A DNA stretch of 64,000 bases from Collinsella aerofaciens (GCF_015558785.1 NZ_JADMOP010000001.1:62001-126000); one strand, 5' to 3'; positions 1-8,822 are shown, numbered from the stretch's first letter. Notes: a model not told the origin generated them from the sequence alone. Numbers and translations are program-made.

Positions 1-2008
1 CGCCGGCGCTCACCAGCAGGTAGGGGCGCACGTCGTCCACGTCGGGCTGCGTCATGACCTCGGTCGTAAAGCTCAAAAAGCCGAGCTTGCCGGCGAGCAA
101 GTTGTCGAGTTCCTCGGCCGAGTGCTCGCGCGTGGGCAGCTGCTTGAGCAGGCGGCAGAGCAACGTCACGTAGGGCAGGTCCTCAAATGCGACGCAGCTC
201 AGGTCGAAGTACTGCATGGCGTAGGCCAGGCGGTTAGTGGGGATGCCATGGCGCAGGCAGGGGATGGGCGCGGTTGTGTCCACAACGAGCGGCGGCTCGG
301 GGCGTGCCTCGCCAATGTCGGACACGCGCAGGCGCGGTAGCGTGGCCTTGGCCTCGGGCGTGTCCTCGGCCTCCTGCGCGGCACGCAGCGCGGCCGTGCG
401 CTCGGTCACGTCCGCCAGCTCGGCATCGGTCATGGCGTCGCGCTTGGCAGCTAGCTCGGCAGCTTCGGCACTCTCCGCACCCTCGGCAGCGTCCACCGGC
501 ACCAGCTCGACCAGCGCCATGTGATCGTTTTCCAGCACGAGCTCGCGCAACAGGTCCTCAAAGTAAGTGCCGTTCAGCTCGCCGCGCAGCTTCTCGTACA
601 CCGGGCCGTACTTGAGCGCCAGCGTCGCGGCGTCGTCATCGTAGAGCCACGTGCTCAGTGCGTCGCACGCAATGGCCACGCCGTCGGCGATGCCATAGTC
701 GCGCTGGCGCAGGTCGTATTCGTTGCTGCTGATGATGGCCTCCAGGCGCTCGCGCGGAACGCCGTGCTCACACAGGTCGCGGCAGGCGTCTTGGAACACG
801 CGACGCAGCTCGCGCGCCACGCCGGGCTGCGCGTTTTGCAGCATGATGAGCTCGTAGGGCTGCAGGCTCTCGGCCGCGGTGTAGCTCACCACGTTGCCGC
901 CCAGGCCGGCGGCCAGAATGGCCTTCTTAACCGGCGCTTCGTTGGAGCCCAGCAGTGCCTCAAACAGGATGTCCGCCGCGATCGTGCGCTTGCGATCGAG
1001 CGCACTGCCCAGCACCAGGCCCAGGCCCACCAGGGCGTTCTCGGGCGTGGTGGCCATCTCGATGCGCTTGTACTCGCAGGTCACGGGTACCTGCACGCCC
1101 AGTGGATTGGGTGCCAGCGCGGACGGGTCCTCGCCGGCGGCAACGGCGGCGTCCATGCGGCGGCTCGCAGCGCTCGGCTGCGACAGATAGCGCTCGTCCA
1201 AAAACGCCAGCGCGCGGTCCACATCCAGGTCGCCGTAGAGCGTTATATAAGAGTTGGAAGGATTGTAGTGGCGCGCGTGCGTGTCCAGGAACTGCTCGTA
1301 GGTGAGCGCGGGAATCGCGCGCGGGTCGCCACCGCTCTCGTGTGCATAGGCGGTGTCGGGATAGAGCGCGGCGTTGACGGCATCGTCCAGCACACTCATG
1401 GGGTCGGACAGCGCACCTTTCATCTCGTTGAACACCACGCCGTTATAGCGCAGCGTGCCCTCGCGCAGGCTCGCGGAGCCGCCCTCGCCCTCGCCCTCGA
1501 CGCTCTCCGGCAGGTCCAGCTCGTAGTGCCAGCCCTCCTGCTCAAAAATGGTGGGCTTGGTATAGATGGCCGGGTTGAACACCGCGTCCAGGTACACGTC
1601 CATCAGGTTGTACAGATCCTGCTCGTTGGTGGTGGCAACGGGGTAGATGGTCTTGTCGGGGTAGGTCATGGCGTTGAGAAACGTCTGCATGGAGCTCTTG
1701 ATCAGATCGACAAACGGCTCCTTGACGGGGAACTTAGCCGATCCGCACAGCACCGAGTGCTCAAGAATATGGAACACGCCGGTGGAATCGGCCGGCGGCG
1801 TCTTAAAGCCAATGGCAAAGGCCTTGTTTTCGTCGTCGCATGCCAGGTACAGCAGGCGAGCGCCCGAGGCAGTGTGTCGCAGCACGTAAGCGTCCGAGTC
1901 GAGCTCGGGCACGGTCTCGCGGCGCTCGACGGCAAAGCCGTGGCAGGTAGTGCCGGGCACCAGCAGTGTAGCGGCTGCGGCGCGCGGGTCGGTTGAGGTG
2001 GTGGGCAT
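1..2008 (-). CDS. M16C zinc metallopeptidase (PreP/insulinase-like), 3' end outside window
   Basis: The reading frame is open from ATG at 2008 to the window edge, giving about 669 residues without a stop. Residues 80-84 read HILEH, the inverted zinc motif HxxEH of M16 peptidases, followed by SVLCGS and a K-EPF stretch typical of the M16C presequence-protease subfamily. A second acidic ligand is expected near the NEQDLY stretch about 70 residues later. M16C enzymes are usually near 970 residues, so roughly the last third lies outside the window. They degrade short unstructured peptides in a closed chamber made of two homologous halves. A strong AGGAGA ribosome site sits 6 bases before the start. 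No signal peptide is visible, so a cytoplasmic enzyme is likely. Family assignment is firm; the substrate is unknown. Confidence 0.9.
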   Translation of the reverse strand, partial: MPTTSTDPRAAAATLLVPGTTCHGFAVERRETVPELDSDAYVLRHTASGARLLYLACDDENKAFAIGFKTPPADSTGVFHILEHSVLCGSAKFPVKEPFVDLIKSSMQTFLNAMTYPDKTIYPVATTNEQDLYNLMDVYLDAVFNPAIYTKPTIFEQEGWHYELDLPESVEGEGEGGSASLREGTLRYNGVVFNEMKGALSDPMSVLDDAVNAALYPDTAYAHESGGDPRAIPALTYEQFLDTHARHYNPSNSYITLYGDLDVDRALAFLDERYLSQPSAASRRMDAAVAAGEDPSALAPNPLGVQVPVTCEYKRIEMATTPENALVGLGLVLGSALDRKRTIAADILFEALLGSNEAPVKKAILAAGLGGNVVSYTAAESLQPYELIMLQNAQPGVARELRRVFQDACRDLCEHGVPRERLEAIISSNEYDLRQRDYGIADGVAIACDALSTWLYDDDAATLALKYGPVYEKLRGELNGTYFEDLLRELVLENDHMALVELVPVDAAEGAESAEAAELAAKRDAMTDAELADVTERTAALRAAQEAEDTPEAKATLPRLRVSDIGEARPEPPLVVDTTAPIPCLRHGIPTNRLAYAMQYFDLSCVAFEDLPYVTLLCRLLKQLPTREHSAEELDNLLAGKLGFLSFTTEVMTQPDVDDVRPYLLVSAG

Positions 2009-2192
2009 ATGCAGTCTCCTTTGACGCCCCAGCGGGGGCGAATCGAGTCGAATCCTCGAGAGTATACCCATATGGGGCCGCGACCCTGCGGCGAACTGGA
2101 GACGATGCAGCCGGATTGGGCATAGGTCCCGCGTGCCCGCCGCACGAGCGTGGAAAATTGGACACTCGCCAAACGAGAGTGGATATTCGGAC

Positions 2193-2322
2193 GGACGAGC
2201 GAGGATTTCCGGATACCTATCGAACGAGAGTGGATATTTGGACGGAATTTGCCGCAAAAGCCCCAAAAACCGTCCAAATATCCACTCTCGATATCCGACC
2301 GTCCGAAAATCCTCGCTCGTCC
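2193..2322. repeat. 130-bp foldback (two nested perfect inverted repeats)
   Basis: Bases 2225-2245 are a perfect 21-bp inverted match to 2270-2290, and outside them the 16 bases from 2194 (GGACGAGCGAGGATTT) pair perfectly with 2307-2322. The sequence GAGAGTGGATATT also occurs twice on the left side (from 2175 and from 2227). It lies between the M16C gene and the AlbA_2 gene and codes for nothing convincing. It could be a small non-autonomous element or a strong transcription barrier. Confidence 0.75.
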
Positions 2323-2393
2323 ATCACTCGCGTATCTCTCGTCTCTCATTCGTCTCTAATATGAGAGATGACAGGAAGATGAGAGAAAAATAT

Positions 2394-2572
2394 GAGAGAT
2401 AACTGAGCAGCAAAGAGACAGGCAATCATGGTATTGTCTCAATACCGATTGTTCTACCAGCAAAAATATGTATAAATGAAGCAAATGGTAGACATTCCAT
2501 CTCTATCTATCTCTTATCTCTAAGCCGAGAGATAGAGAGATAGATGAGAGATAATTACGAGAGATAACTGAG
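2394..2572 (+). promoter_or_regulatory. Promoter region with repeated GAGAGATAA boxes
   Basis: The 14-mer GAGAGATAACTGAG occurs identically at 2394-2407 and 2559-2572, and shorter AGAGAT copies lie between and before them on both strands (2364, 2512, 2526-2550). A perfect palindrome GGTATTG-TCT-CAATACC spans 2430-2446. A promoter-like pair follows: TTGTTC at 2449-2454 and TATAAA at 2471-2476, 16 bases apart. The arrangement looks like an operator array for the DNA-binding protein encoded just downstream. Autoregulation is inference. Confidence 0.55.
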
Positions 2573-2629
2573 AGACGAAGGAAATCCATTCGCGGCATTC
2601 TTCGCAGAACCGAGCGAAAGGACGTGCAG

Positions 2630-4096
2630 ATGAACGAAAACGAACTGACCGGTCTGCTCGAGTCTTTAAGGCGCATGGGCTCGGACGATCTTAACGTCGA
2701 GGTCAAGGAGAGCGCCACGACGCTTTCCCGCGACGTATGGGAAACGGTCAGCGCTTTCGCAAACACCGCCGGCGGCATCATCGTACTCGGAGTGAGCGAG
2801 CGCGCGGGTTTTGTCCCAGTTGCAAACTTTGAGACCGAGAAAGTGCTCAACCAATTCGTGGCGGGCATGGGTGATGCCGGCGGTCGCGGAAAGCTGGCCA
2901 ATCCGCCCAAATACACCATTGAGCGCGTGGAGCTCCAGGGCACCGTGGTTCTGGTCATCACGATTGAGGAGCTCGACCCGTCGAGCAAGCCTTGCTATGT
3001 CATAGAGCGGGGCGCTCAAGGTGGCAGCTACAAACGCATCGATGACAAAGATGTCCCGCTTTCGTCGACCGAGGTGCTCGCATTGGCGTCATACGGTCGA
3101 GCGACTCCGAGTGATCGCGACGCGGTGGCGGGCGCGGGCGCGGACGATCTCGACGAGATGCTGGTCGACCGTACGATAGATCGGGCTTTCTCGTTGACGC
3201 CCCGGGCAATGCGCGGCGCGCCGGACAAACAAACGAAGCTGGAGCGCCTAAATTTCCTTGATTCCCAGGGCAATGTCACCAAGGCTGGACTCCTAGTTGC
3301 GGGCACCTACCCTCAGCAGTTTTATCCCAAGCTCTTTATCGACATGGCTGTCTATGCGGGGACCCGGAAAGGCACGGCGGGGTCGCTGAGGTTCATGGAC
3401 CGCACAATCTGTGAGGGAACGTTGGGCGAGATGATCTCGGATGCTGTCGCGGCCGTCGCCAAGAATTTGCGGCGAACCTCGACCGTCCAAGGCGTCTCGC
3501 GTGTCGACTCGCTGGAGATTCCCGAGGAGGTTCTGCGCGAGGCAATCGCCAACGCCGTAATCCATCGAGAATACGGGGATCGGTTCTGTGGACAATCGAT
3601 TGCCGTCGACGTCTTTGACGATCGTGTCGAGGTGACGAATCCTGGCGGCCTTTACGGGGGAAAGACTCGCGAGAACTTGTTTGACGGCAGCTCCCGATGC
3701 CGTAACGCGACGCTCGTGAAACTCATGTCGATTGTCCCGCTGCCGGATGGCGCAGGTTCGCCGGCTGAGGGCAATGGCTCGGGCATCCCGATGATGATCG
3801 ATGCCATGCGCGCGCATGGTCTGGCCGAGCCCCTGTTCTGCCCGGGGTTCGATCGGTTCAAGGTCGTACTTTACCGTTCAAAGATCGAGCCGGTCGATCA
3901 TGGCGGGGGCTTAATTGTGACGGCACTCAAACACTACGGCGAGCTGGGGACGCGTGAGCTGGCAGAACGTACGGGGCTTACGATTTCCCAGGTTAGGTCG
4001 CGCGTCAACGCGCTCATTGCTCAAGGCGAGCTTGAGCCCACGGCGCCGGCGACGAGCCGCAACCGCAAGTATCGACTGTCAGAGCGCGTGGAATAA
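2630..4096 (+). CDS. AlbA_2 domain / GHKL-like ATP-binding transcriptional regulator
   Basis: The 488-residue protein begins with an AlbA_2 (Schlafen-like) nucleic-acid-binding domain over about residues 10-130, recognised by E-KES near the start and ETVSAFANTAGGIIVLGV. Residues about 280-400 carry the HATPase_c_4-type module (REAIANAVIHREY, then NPGGLYGG and GSGIPMMIDAM). The last 60 residues form a winged helix (TRELAERTGLTISQVRSRVNAL). Such proteins are usually annotated as ATP-dependent regulators, and some act in phage or stress response. ATG 2630 has AAAGGA 7 bases upstream; a GTG at 2624 is too close to it. Repeated boxes upstream suggest self-control. It stands alone, followed by a hairpin at 4102-4150. 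Target genes are unknown. Confidence 0.85.
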   Translation: MNENELTGLLESLRRMGSDDLNVEVKESATTLSRDVWETVSAFANTAGGIIVLGVSERAGFVPVANFETEKVLNQFVAGMGDAGGRGKLANPPKYTIERVELQGTVVLVITIEELDPSSKPCYVIERGAQGGSYKRIDDKDVPLSSTEVLALASYGRATPSDRDAVAGAGADDLDEMLVDRTIDRAFSLTPRAMRGAPDKQTKLERLNFLDSQGNVTKAGLLVAGTYPQQFYPKLFIDMAVYAGTRKGTAGSLRFMDRTICEGTLGEMISDAVAAVAKNLRRTSTVQGVSRVDSLEIPEEVLREAIANAVIHREYGDRFCGQSIAVDVFDDRVEVTNPGGLYGGKTRENLFDGSSRCRNATLVKLMSIVPLPDGAGSPAEGNGSGIPMMIDAMRAHGLAEPLFCPGFDRFKVVLYRSKIEPVDHGGGLIVTALKHYGELGTRELAERTGLTISQVRSRVNALIAQGELEPTAPATSRNRKYRLSERVE

Positions 4097-4101
4097 ATGC
4101 G

Positions 4102-4150
4102 TTAGTGGACGAGGCGACCCAATAATCGACCCTCGATTGGCGCCCACTAA
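4102..4150. terminator. Hairpin without a T tract after the AlbA_2 gene
   Basis: TTAGTGG at 4102-4108 pairs with CCACTAA at 4144-4150, GGCG at 4113 with CGCC at 4141, and an inner stem CCAAT-TCGA/TCGA-TTGG closes the loop. No run of T follows, so it may be a weak terminator or a processing site between the convergent genes. Confidence 0.4.
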
Positions 4151-4196
4151 GGCAAAGCGGTTGTTGCCCAGTCGACAGTGATGCTAAAGACTCGGC

Positions 4197-4688
4197 TTAC
4201 GCCGGCATGGCCCCAAACCCGTCCATCAAGAACAGCCTAAGAACCAGCTTGATGACATATCCCGGTTTGACTTCAGCCGCGTCAAAGACGTGGCGCTCGG
4301 CGAGTTCGCTGCAGTATGCATAGATGTCGCGGATAAGGTCCGCGCCCGAAAGCGTAAACATGTAGCCTGCGTCCGAAAGTGCATTGGGCGCGGCGGGCAA
4401 CTTGGCCATGTGGCAGAACGTTTGCAGGTCGGGCGCCATAACATTCTGGTAGTCGAGGTGGCCGTTGGCATCCTGTTCGGCAAGCTCCAATTGGCGCACA
4501 AAATCCAGCGCCGCTGCTAACACAAAGCTCGGTGTAGGCGCATTGACGTCCTGAGTGGTCGCCACAAGCCTGCCCGCCGCCTGCGTGACAAGCCAAGCGA
4601 CCTCGCGCTGGCAGCGCACGGCCTTGCGCGTAACCGGCTTGATGGACGAAGAAGAAACGCTCCCCTTAGGCGGATTCGAAGCAGCCAT
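4197..4688 (-). CDS. Hypothetical protein, 163 residues
   Basis: I do not recognise the family. The start at 4688 has a good GGGAGGG ribosome site 4 bases upstream and the frame has normal GC-rich codon use, so it is a real gene. The first 20 residues are polar and Ser/Pro/Lys-rich. The rest is predicted mostly helical, with a C-terminal segment YVIKLVLRLFLMDGFGAM that is hydrophobic but short for a membrane span. It is convergent with the AlbA_2 gene and divergent from the HNH endonuclease gene. It could be a histone-like or cofactor protein (a middle stretch reads AGYMFTLSGADLIRDIYAY), but nothing in the sequence decides this. Confidence 0.75.
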   Translation of the reverse strand: MAASNPPKGSVSSSSIKPVTRKAVRCQREVAWLVTQAAGRLVATTQDVNAPTPSFVLAAALDFVRQLELAEQDANGHLDYQNVMAPDLQTFCHMAKLPAAPNALSDAGYMFTLSGADLIRDIYAYCSELAERHVFDAAEVKPGYVIKLVLRLFLMDGFGAMPA

Positions 4689-4903
4689 AAGACCCTCCCA
4701 TGAACAATCCGGTCCAACAAGCCCGGATGAAACACGTGCTACATCAGTATACAGGGGAGTGGGGTAGCGGGGTACGAGCGCGCCAGCGGCAAACCGAGAG
4801 CATCAACGATGTGCCGATCGCGGAATGAGATCTCGTAATAATTGACTCTCGGTCATATTATTGAGGGGCATGACTCGCGTTCGTATGGTTGTAGGTGCTG
4901 GCG

Positions 4904-5986
4904 ATGAACGACATTGACCTTGCTGTTCCGTTGATGGATGGACCAAGCTATGACCGTGCCTGCAGTCTCGTGCCTTCTGAATACGTTGAGGCATGGGAGT
5001 GGTTTCTGGGTGAGGAGCAGCGCGGCGGCGTTTGGACCAGCCTTCCGCACCACACCAAGGAAGATAGCCCTCAGTATCAGTATCGTTTGAGAATTGGCTC
5101 GGACTTCTTTCCCGTAACGCGGGATTCAGGGATCTTCTGGCCGGGCCAGGATCGGGTGAAGCAAGATCCCAATAAGATCTTTGCGCTCTCGGTCCATAAC
5201 TCTAAAAAGAGCTTCTACACCGATGTGCCTCCGCTCTATTTGGACGATGGTACGTGGGTCATTAAGTACTCGGTTCAAGCGCCGGGTACCGTTGGTTTTC
5301 GAGACCAGAATTACAACCGTAAAATGCTCAACTGCATGGAATGCGGCGTTCCAGTCGGAGTCATATTTGCAACCGAGGTGGGCTATAAGGTGCTCGGCCT
5401 TGCGTTTGTTGAGCGGTTCGAGCCCGAAAACGGATGGTTTGTTCTGCACGGTCCTGTTCATAAAGGCGGGCCGGACCCTCGTTTTGCGCCCGACATGAGT
5501 TATCTGAAGCGCATGCCCGTCGATATTGAGTTTGCCGGACAGGGTGCGACCGACGACGAAAAGGTCCGCTATGCGTTAAGGCGCGAGCGATTGGGGCAAC
5601 AATGGTTCCGCAAGCAGCTCGTTGCCGCCTATGACGGCCGTTGCGCGGTGTCGGACTGTGGCGTCAGCGAAGCTCTGGAGGCTGCGCATATCGAGAATTA
5701 CTCGGGACCCAAATCGCAGGTTGCCAGCAACGGCATTCTGCTTCGGCGCGACCTTCATTCCCTATTTGATGCTCACCTGATTTCGTTTGAGCCTGTTTGC
5801 GGCGAATATCGGCTGTGCGGATCGTACCTGCTGGATAAGACCGACTACGCTTCCTTTGCGGGTGCGACGCTAAGGCAGCCGAATGAGCGTCAGTGGCGAC
5901 CCAATACGGTGTTTCTTGAGGCCCATCGCATTGAGTTCGATCGCTCGGAAAAGAAGCGTGAAAAGGCGGGGCTTCTGCCGTATTAG
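4904..5986 (+). CDS. HNH endonuclease (orphan restriction-type)
   Basis: The 360-residue protein ends in a clear HNH_2-type nuclease domain at about residues 240-300: a pair of cysteines (CAVSDC), then AAHIENYSG, SNGILLRRDLH and SLFDAHLISF. This is the arrangement seen in many solitary restriction-like endonucleases. The first 200 residues show no family I can name; in similar proteins this part binds modified or specific DNA. No methyltransferase gene lies nearby, which would fit a modification-dependent (type IV) enzyme, though this is inference. ATG 4904 follows a weak AGGTG site; a GTG at 4895 in the same frame is an alternative. GC content is lower than that of the housekeeping genes, consistent with transfer. 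Confidence 0.82.
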   Translation: MNDIDLAVPLMDGPSYDRACSLVPSEYVEAWEWFLGEEQRGGVWTSLPHHTKEDSPQYQYRLRIGSDFFPVTRDSGIFWPGQDRVKQDPNKIFALSVHNSKKSFYTDVPPLYLDDGTWVIKYSVQAPGTVGFRDQNYNRKMLNCMECGVPVGVIFATEVGYKVLGLAFVERFEPENGWFVLHGPVHKGGPDPRFAPDMSYLKRMPVDIEFAGQGATDDEKVRYALRRERLGQQWFRKQLVAAYDGRCAVSDCGVSEALEAAHIENYSGPKSQVASNGILLRRDLHSLFDAHLISFEPVCGEYRLCGSYLLDKTDYASFAGATLRQPNERQWRPNTVFLEAHRIEFDRSEKKREKAGLLPY

Positions 5987-6108
5987 CGTATTTGGTTTTG
6001 GCATTCTTTGACGATCGTGTTGTTTGATCGGATCGCGTGGCGATGCAATCTCGCGCACGCCCGCCGGTGCATGCTCTTTCTGATTTGTATAGCGAGAGGG
6101 GAGCGTGT

Positions 6109-6393
6109 ATGAGCTGGCGAGGCGATATTGCAATGGGGAAGTACGGAAAACTGCCGTGTGCCCTTATAGACAACAATATGTTTCCGAGCGTAGAGGTTGA
6201 TTGCGGGTCGTTTGTCGTCGCCTGTCCTTGCTGCGGCTCGCAAATACCGTGTCTCGACATTCGGTTCATCGATGCGCGCGACAGGCTCAGCGACGAAGTG
6301 AGAAAACGGACAGGCGTTCATATGCCGGTGTATCCGGAGAAATGCCCTGTTTGTGGCCTCGATATCGTGTATGACGCCGGCGACGAGGGATAG
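6109..6393 (+). CDS. Small protein with two CxxC knuckles
   Basis: This 94-residue protein has two cysteine pairs, CPCCGSQIPC at about residues 39-48 and KCPVCGLDIVYD near the C-terminus, about 38 residues apart. Together they could bind one zinc ion. ATG 6109 follows AGGGGAG at 6 bases. It lies 122 bases after the HNH gene on the same strand and may be co-transcribed with it. It resembles uncharacterised zinc-ribbon proteins common in this group of bacteria. A nucleic-acid or protein-binding role is possible but unproven. Confidence 0.7.
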   Translation: MSWRGDIAMGKYGKLPCALIDNNMFPSVEVDCGSFVVACPCCGSQIPCLDIRFIDARDRLSDEVRKRTGVHMPVYPEKCPVCGLDIVYDAGDEG

Positions 6394-6431
6394 GTGATGC
6401 GGAGGAGCTGGCTGTGAAGGCCTCTTCGTCT

Positions 6432-7118
6432 CTACAAATAAATCCCCTCACCGAGCTGCTTGTGGAACTCGGCGTGATGGTCGCGTGCCCAGGTAAAGAG
6501 CGCCTGGTCAAAGTCAGTGCGCGTGGCCGGGACGCCAAAGACGCCGGCAACTTCGACGCGCACAAACTCCAGTGCCGGCAGCTTGTTGATGGCAGTGAGG
6601 GCAAACGGGGACGAGGGCTCCTCGAACAGATAGCGGCTGCCTTGCAGCGCGTCGCAACTGGTGCACGTGTTGCCGAGCGACGGGGCTTTGGAGGTTCGCG
6701 CGCCTACGGGCTTGTAGCCGCAGCGCTTATGAAGGTAGTCGCGGATCTCGCCCGGCACACAGCCAAGAGCGGGCACGATGGCGAGCGCGTTGGCGTTGGC
6801 CGTGTCGATGGCAATGTGCCCGGCTTCGTTGGGTGCGTGCGCGATGGCGATGCTCTCGTCGTTATCGGTTCGATAGGGAATGCCGAAGGCCGCGACCGAG
6901 GTCTCTTTGTGACACTTCCAGCATTCGCGCTTGCCCAGTACTAGATATATATACGGCGCTGAGGGGTCGGATCGGTCAACACCGGGCAGCCATTCGGCAA
7001 AGGGCTCGGGGTTGACGCCGCTGGGTACATACCAGATCTTCTTGGTCCGGTCCCATTTGGCGCCCAGCGCCTTGGCTTCTTCTTTGTGCGAAAAGGGGAC
7101 ATCGAGCTCGGTGCGCAT
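6432..7118 (-). CDS. DUF5710 domain protein with zinc-knuckle cysteines
   Basis: The 228-residue protein opens with a DUF5710 domain (residues about 3-45): LDVPFSHKEEAKALGAKWD then KIWYVP, a motif also found in plasmid primases and TraC-like proteins. Two CxxC pairs follow, CWKC near residue 66 and CTSC near residue 157. The C-terminal 60 residues are unassigned. The start at 7118 has AAGGAG 5 bases upstream; an upstream ATG at 7154 lacks a ribosome site. It is convergent with the 94-residue gene. The domain suggests DNA contact; function is unknown. Confidence 0.75.
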   Translation of the reverse strand: MRTELDVPFSHKEEAKALGAKWDRTKKIWYVPSGVNPEPFAEWLPGVDRSDPSAPYIYLVLGKRECWKCHKETSVAAFGIPYRTDNDESIAIAHAPNEAGHIAIDTANANALAIVPALGCVPGEIRDYLHKRCGYKPVGARTSKAPSLGNTCTSCDALQGSRYLFEEPSSPFALTAINKLPALEFVRVEVAGVFGVPATRTDFDQALFTWARDHHAEFHKQLGEGIYL

Positions 7119-7166
7119 GGCGGCTCCTTGGTGCTGCAGGTGCAAGTGGCTCAAGGATACCGCAGG

Positions 7167-7310
7167 GTGTGGACGTTGTGGCGTTTTGCCGAGAAGCTGC
7201 GGCTCGGATGGGTTCGAGACGCGTTGGTCTCGGCCTCGGTGGCTATTGAGCGGTTGGAACAGCTTGCGGCGCAGTTTTGTGCCTGGCTATTGTTGCTGTT
7301 GGGGTATTGA
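7167..7310 (+). CDS. Possible 47-residue small protein
   Basis: A GTG-started frame with AAGGA 8 bases upstream encodes a helix-rich peptide ending in a leucine-rich hydrophobic segment (CAWLLLLLGY). It fills most of an otherwise gene-free stretch between the DUF5710 gene and tRNA-Val. Codon use is compatible with coding but the frame is short and no homologue is recognised. Treat it as a hypothesis. Confidence 0.22.
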   Translation: MWTLWRFAEKLRLGWVRDALVSASVAIERLEQLAAQFCAWLLLLLGY

Positions 7311-7390
7311 ATTTGTTTGGCAGCCATTCGTCAGGTGAATTGATGTTACGTTGCGATGACGGTTGGAGCTGCCAGCGGATTTGGCGACAT

Positions 7391-7426
7391 AAAACAAAAC
7401 AGCCCAGAGGACATAGCCTCTGGGCT
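7391..7426 (-). terminator. Rho-independent terminator of tRNA-Val
   Basis: Perfect 10-bp stem AGCCCAGAGG/CCTCTGGGCT at 7401-7426, followed on the minus strand by GTTTTGTTTT. Confidence 0.85.
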
Positions 7427-7435
7427 GTGAACATT

Positions 7436-7510
7436 TGGTGGGCGTTAGAAGATTTGAACTTCTGACCTCTTCCGTGTCAGGGAAGCGCTCTCCCCCTGAG
7501 CTAAACGCCC
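7436..7510 (-). tRNA. tRNA-Val (GAC)
   Basis: Read on the minus strand it begins GGGCGTTTAGCTCAG and closes with AACGCCC, then discriminator A and an encoded CCA. The anticodon loop CTGACAC gives anticodon GAC. A strong terminator follows immediately. Confidence 0.93.
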
Positions 7511-7799
7511 GATCAAGGGTGCGCAAGCGCGCAAGGGATAATATAACGGAGCCTGAACTCGGTGGCAAGAACATTTTTAAAAATCGCTTACATTGTGGAA
7601 TTCGGGGGCTTTGTCATATCCATTTCAAAAGAGCCTGCTGCCGCGATTTGGCTGTCGCATAATGCAAGCCCATTGTGGTATCGAGCTATGGAAAGACGTC
7701 TGCGGAATTGTCCTACCGATAAACGGACAAGCCTCCAGCTGGTGCCTTTGCCGTGGTAAGGTAAGCCGAATTGCTTCCAGACTGTTTCGGGGGAGTGGA
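7511..7799. other. Gene-free spacer
   Basis: This 289-base stretch separates tRNA-Val from the permease gene. It contains GGATAATATAACG near 7535, a plausible AT-rich promoter element, but no convincing gene. Frames reading into the permease gene from here lack ribosome sites. Confidence 0.5.
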
Positions 7800-8822
7800 A
7801 TGAGCAAAGAGTGTGTCGAGCAGGTCGAAGGCGCAGGGGCTTCGGTGCCGATGACCGATATATCGAACATTGATGTGCCCGAGGGCACCGACGAGCTCAG
7901 CCGCAGCACCCGTCGCGCCTGGCGCGACCGTCTCAACGACGCCCAGACGCGCAAGATGATCACGGGTGTTTTAGCCACGCTGGTGGGCGGTTCGTTTTGG
8001 GGTTTCTCGGGTACCAGCGCGAGTTTTTTGTTCGATACCTACCATGTCGATACGCTGTGGCTTATGAGCATACGGCAGATTCTCGCCGGCCTGCTCTTTA
8101 TGACTGTGGTTGTTACGCGCGACCGCGCACGCCTGGTCAAGCTTTGGACGACGCCCGCTGATCGCAAACAGCTGCTGTTCTTTACCGCCTTTGGCCTGCT
8201 CTTTAACCAGTTTTGTTATCTTTCGGCCGTGCGCCTGACCAATGCCGGAACTGCGACGGTGCTCCAGTGCCTGCAACTGGTCATCATTATGGGCTACACC
8301 TGCGTGGTCGACCATCGCATGCCTCGCGTGCGTGAGGCCGTTGGCATTGGGTTGGCCCTGGGCGGCACCTTTTTAATCGCTACCGGCGGCGACCCGACCA
8401 GTCTGAGCATATCGCCGCCTGGCCTGGTCGCAGGCCTTATGTGTGCGGTCAGCGCCACCTGCATGGCGGTGATTCCCGCCAAGATTCTGCCCGAATACGG
8501 CAGCCCTATTGTTACGGGCTCGGCTATGCTCACGGCGGGTGTCGTTTCGAGTGTCTTTGTGCAGCCGTGGGCTCATATGCCGGCCCTCGATGCTGCCGGC
8601 GTCGAAGCGCTCGCGGTGTTTGTGATCGTGGGCTCTTTCCTGGCGTATATGCTCTATATGGAGGGCGTCAAGGATATTGGCTCCGTACGCGCGAGTCTCA
8701 TCGGAACTGTGGAGCCGGTCTCGGCAACCATCACCAGCGCCGTTATGCTGGGCACGGTGTTTTTGCCGACCGACTTAATTGGCTTTGCCATGATCATCGT
8801 GATGATGTTCCTGACGGTATAG
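7800..8822 (+). CDS. EamA/DMT-family permease
   Basis: The 340-residue protein has an N-terminal cytoplasmic region of about 55 polar residues and then about ten hydrophobic segments in two repeats, the usual layout of drug/metabolite transporters. Recognisable are LVGGSFWGFSGTSASFLF in the first helix, NAGTATVLQCLQLVII in the first repeat and GSVRASLIGTVEPVSATI in the second, which match the EamA repeat signature. ATG 7800 follows GGGGGAG. It is the only gene in its unit. EamA proteins export amino acids, nucleotides or similar small molecules; the substrate cannot be read from the sequence. The polar N-terminal extension is longer than usual. Confidence 0.88.
   Translation: MSKECVEQVEGAGASVPMTDISNIDVPEGTDELSRSTRRAWRDRLNDAQTRKMITGVLATLVGGSFWGFSGTSASFLFDTYHVDTLWLMSIRQILAGLLFMTVVVTRDRARLVKLWTTPADRKQLLFFTAFGLLFNQFCYLSAVRLTNAGTATVLQCLQLVIIMGYTCVVDHRMPRVREAVGIGLALGGTFLIATGGDPTSLSISPPGLVAGLMCAVSATCMAVIPAKILPEYGSPIVTGSAMLTAGVVSSVFVQPWAHMPALDAAGVEALAVFVIVGSFLAYMLYMEGVKDIGSVRASLIGTVEPVSATITSAVMLGTVFLPTDLIGFAMIIVMMFLTV

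Noticed and set aside
521-1996. 491-codon open frame on the plus strand
   Set aside because: It is antisense to the M16C protease gene; the minus frame has the HxxEH motif and a ribosome site, and the plus frame has no recognisable protein features. High GC keeps the opposite frame free of stops.
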